In this document: positions 57,855 to 58,802 of the stretch, piece after piece
How the letters are laid out: every line of letters begins with the position of its first letter
Position numbering within the stretch: position 1 is the stretch's first letter
Origin: Diphasiastrum complanatum
Lineage: Eukaryota; Streptophyta; Lycopodiopsida; Lycopodiales; Lycopodiaceae
Direction of reading: 5' to 3'
NCBI GenBank assembly: GCA_029204225.1
Contig: MU833266.1
Coordinates: 1-58,802 of the forward strand
DNA: 58,802 nucleotides
Notes under the pieces: model-generated
Database searches by the model: none
Told to the model about the DNA's origin: nothing
What the model saw: only the letters and a program-made list of their open reading frames with translations
Translations under genes and position numbers: made by a program

Positions 57855-58802
57855 GAGTTTAGGCAGTGGGTAGTAGAAACTTATGATAATCTTAAGAAAT
57901 TAGAAGAGTCTGTTGAGGAACAAGCCAAAACTGAACAAGAAACTAATGAGAGGCTTTCAGACTTGAAAGACTAGTACGTGATAGTGTTCAAAGTCTTAGT
58001 GCTTTGAAACAAGTGTTTTAGCGCAGTATCGAGTGAATCCTGCTATCCACAGTAGTAGTCCTCCTGTCCCACCATCACCCCATAAAGTAGTACCTAAGAA
58101 TTTGCCCCTTCCCACCTTTGGTGAAGAAGAAAAAGACCGTAACCGAGATTCGGTTGTTGCCTTTCTTGCTAAGCATGATGATGCTTTTCGATTAAAGGGA
58201 CTCCCGATGAGGATCAGCCTTTAGAGGCTAGAAATCTCCTGACGGGAAAAGCCTTTAGGTGGTGGATAAGTCTGCGGGAAAGTGGTTCGGAACCAAAGAC
58301 TTGGGATAGTTTTCAGGATGTATTCCTTTGAGAATGAAACCGATAGAAAGTGGGAAGATTGGGAAAACTTGTTGCATGGGAAACCATCCTCTTACCCAAC
58401 ACATCGCCAGTTATCGGGATGCTACAAGAAATTGTCTGACTTAGATGATTATAATCAGGTAAGGGGATTCATTCGTGGTTTGCAAGACGAATACCAAAAG
58501 TATCTTCGGCCTTTGAAGCCTAAACATTAGAAACTGCTAACACCCTAACTCAGACTATGATGACATAGTTCGCCCAAAAGGTAAAAGAGTTGTAGAAAAC
58601 ACCCCGAACTGAGTCCTCCAAGCATGGGGGAAGCGGAAAATTCCGACATCTAATTCTTCGAATAAAAAGAGGTATAGATTGTCAAGAAGTGACATAGAAA
58701 AAGCCAAGAAGGGAGCACTTGTGTGCTTCATTTGTATGGGAAAAGGTCATAATAAGAGGTCAGTGTCCTAAGTTGCAAAACAAAGGGAATACTGACGAGA
58801 CT
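57855..58802 (+). pseudogene. Ty3/gypsy gag remnant, cut by window edge
   Basis: Plus-strand gag with frame changes. A coiled-coil-like start near 57865 (YDNLKKLEESVEEQAKTEQE), then LVRDSVQSLSALKQVF; PLPTFGEEEKDRNRDSVVAF and FLAKHDDAFRLKGLP; the capsid-like part near 58240-58350 (TGKAFRWWISLRESG, KTWDSFQDVF), RQLSGCYKKLSDLDDYNQVR and GFIRGLQDEYQKYLRPLKP. Near 58710-58775 a CCHC knuckle CFICMGKGHNK...CPK appears after another shift. The order and the W...TW..F pattern are those of the retrotransposon gag family. Protease and RT would lie outside. Not intact. Confidence 0.7.

Overview
This window reads as nuclear DNA of a land plant with a large, AT-rich, repeat-laden genome. A gymnosperm, fern or lycophyte would fit, but the sequence does not settle which. 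Nothing prokaryotic or organellar is visible: no operons, and no rRNA or tRNA genes that I could recognise. Almost all recognisable coding sequence is Ty1/copia retrotransposon debris, with some Ty3/gypsy. Most PBS-like sites match the 3' end of initiator tRNA-Met.

Layout. 1-4.7 kb: three overlapping minus-strand copia remnants. 5.0-10.4 kb: a roughly 1.05 kb tandem duplication whose second unit is interrupted by copia element B. 10.5-15.7 kb: copia element C, all domains present but decayed, 5' LTR complete and 3' LTR mostly lost. 15.7-16.85 kb: a minisatellite built on a TTACTCGCC core plus a small GC-richer ORF. 16.9-18.7 kb: element D (3' LTR, RNase H, part of RT). 19.0-19.85 kb: decayed coding sequence I do not recognise. 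20.35-26.72 kb: element N, the youngest and best-preserved element, with near-identical LTRs, a 5-bp target duplication and a 1088-codon gag-pol ORF; its 3' end carries a rearranged, apparently inverted block. 27.2-28.7 kb: element E (gag plus LTR). 28.7-35.5 kb: plus-strand copia remnants F, G, H and I; H keeps gag and a piece of RNase H with the middle of pol deleted. 35.5-46 kb: mostly featureless, with microsatellite, tandem repeats, a gypsy integrase end with an LTR, and an orphan LTR/PBS.

46.2-55.5 kb holds the one host gene I can support: the 3' half of a hybrid histidine kinase on the minus strand. Its exons encode the end of the HATPase domain, a linker of about 160 residues, and a complete receiver domain. 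A 7.7-kb intron splits the receiver directly after the phospho-acceptor aspartate motif. The intron contains copia and gypsy fragments, a long CT repeat, tandem repeats and a perfect 18-bp hairpin. The kinase H box and sensor region are not visible and may lie outside the window. The last kilobase is a decayed Ty3/gypsy gag.

The retroelements are not a cooperating system; they are nested insertions of different ages. The kinase would act in His-Asp phosphorelay signalling if the full gene exists. I found no convincing new system. The most distinctive items are the kinase gene structure, the rearranged end of the young element, the gag/RNase H deletion derivative and the recurrent CACACGTGTG palindrome in LTRs.
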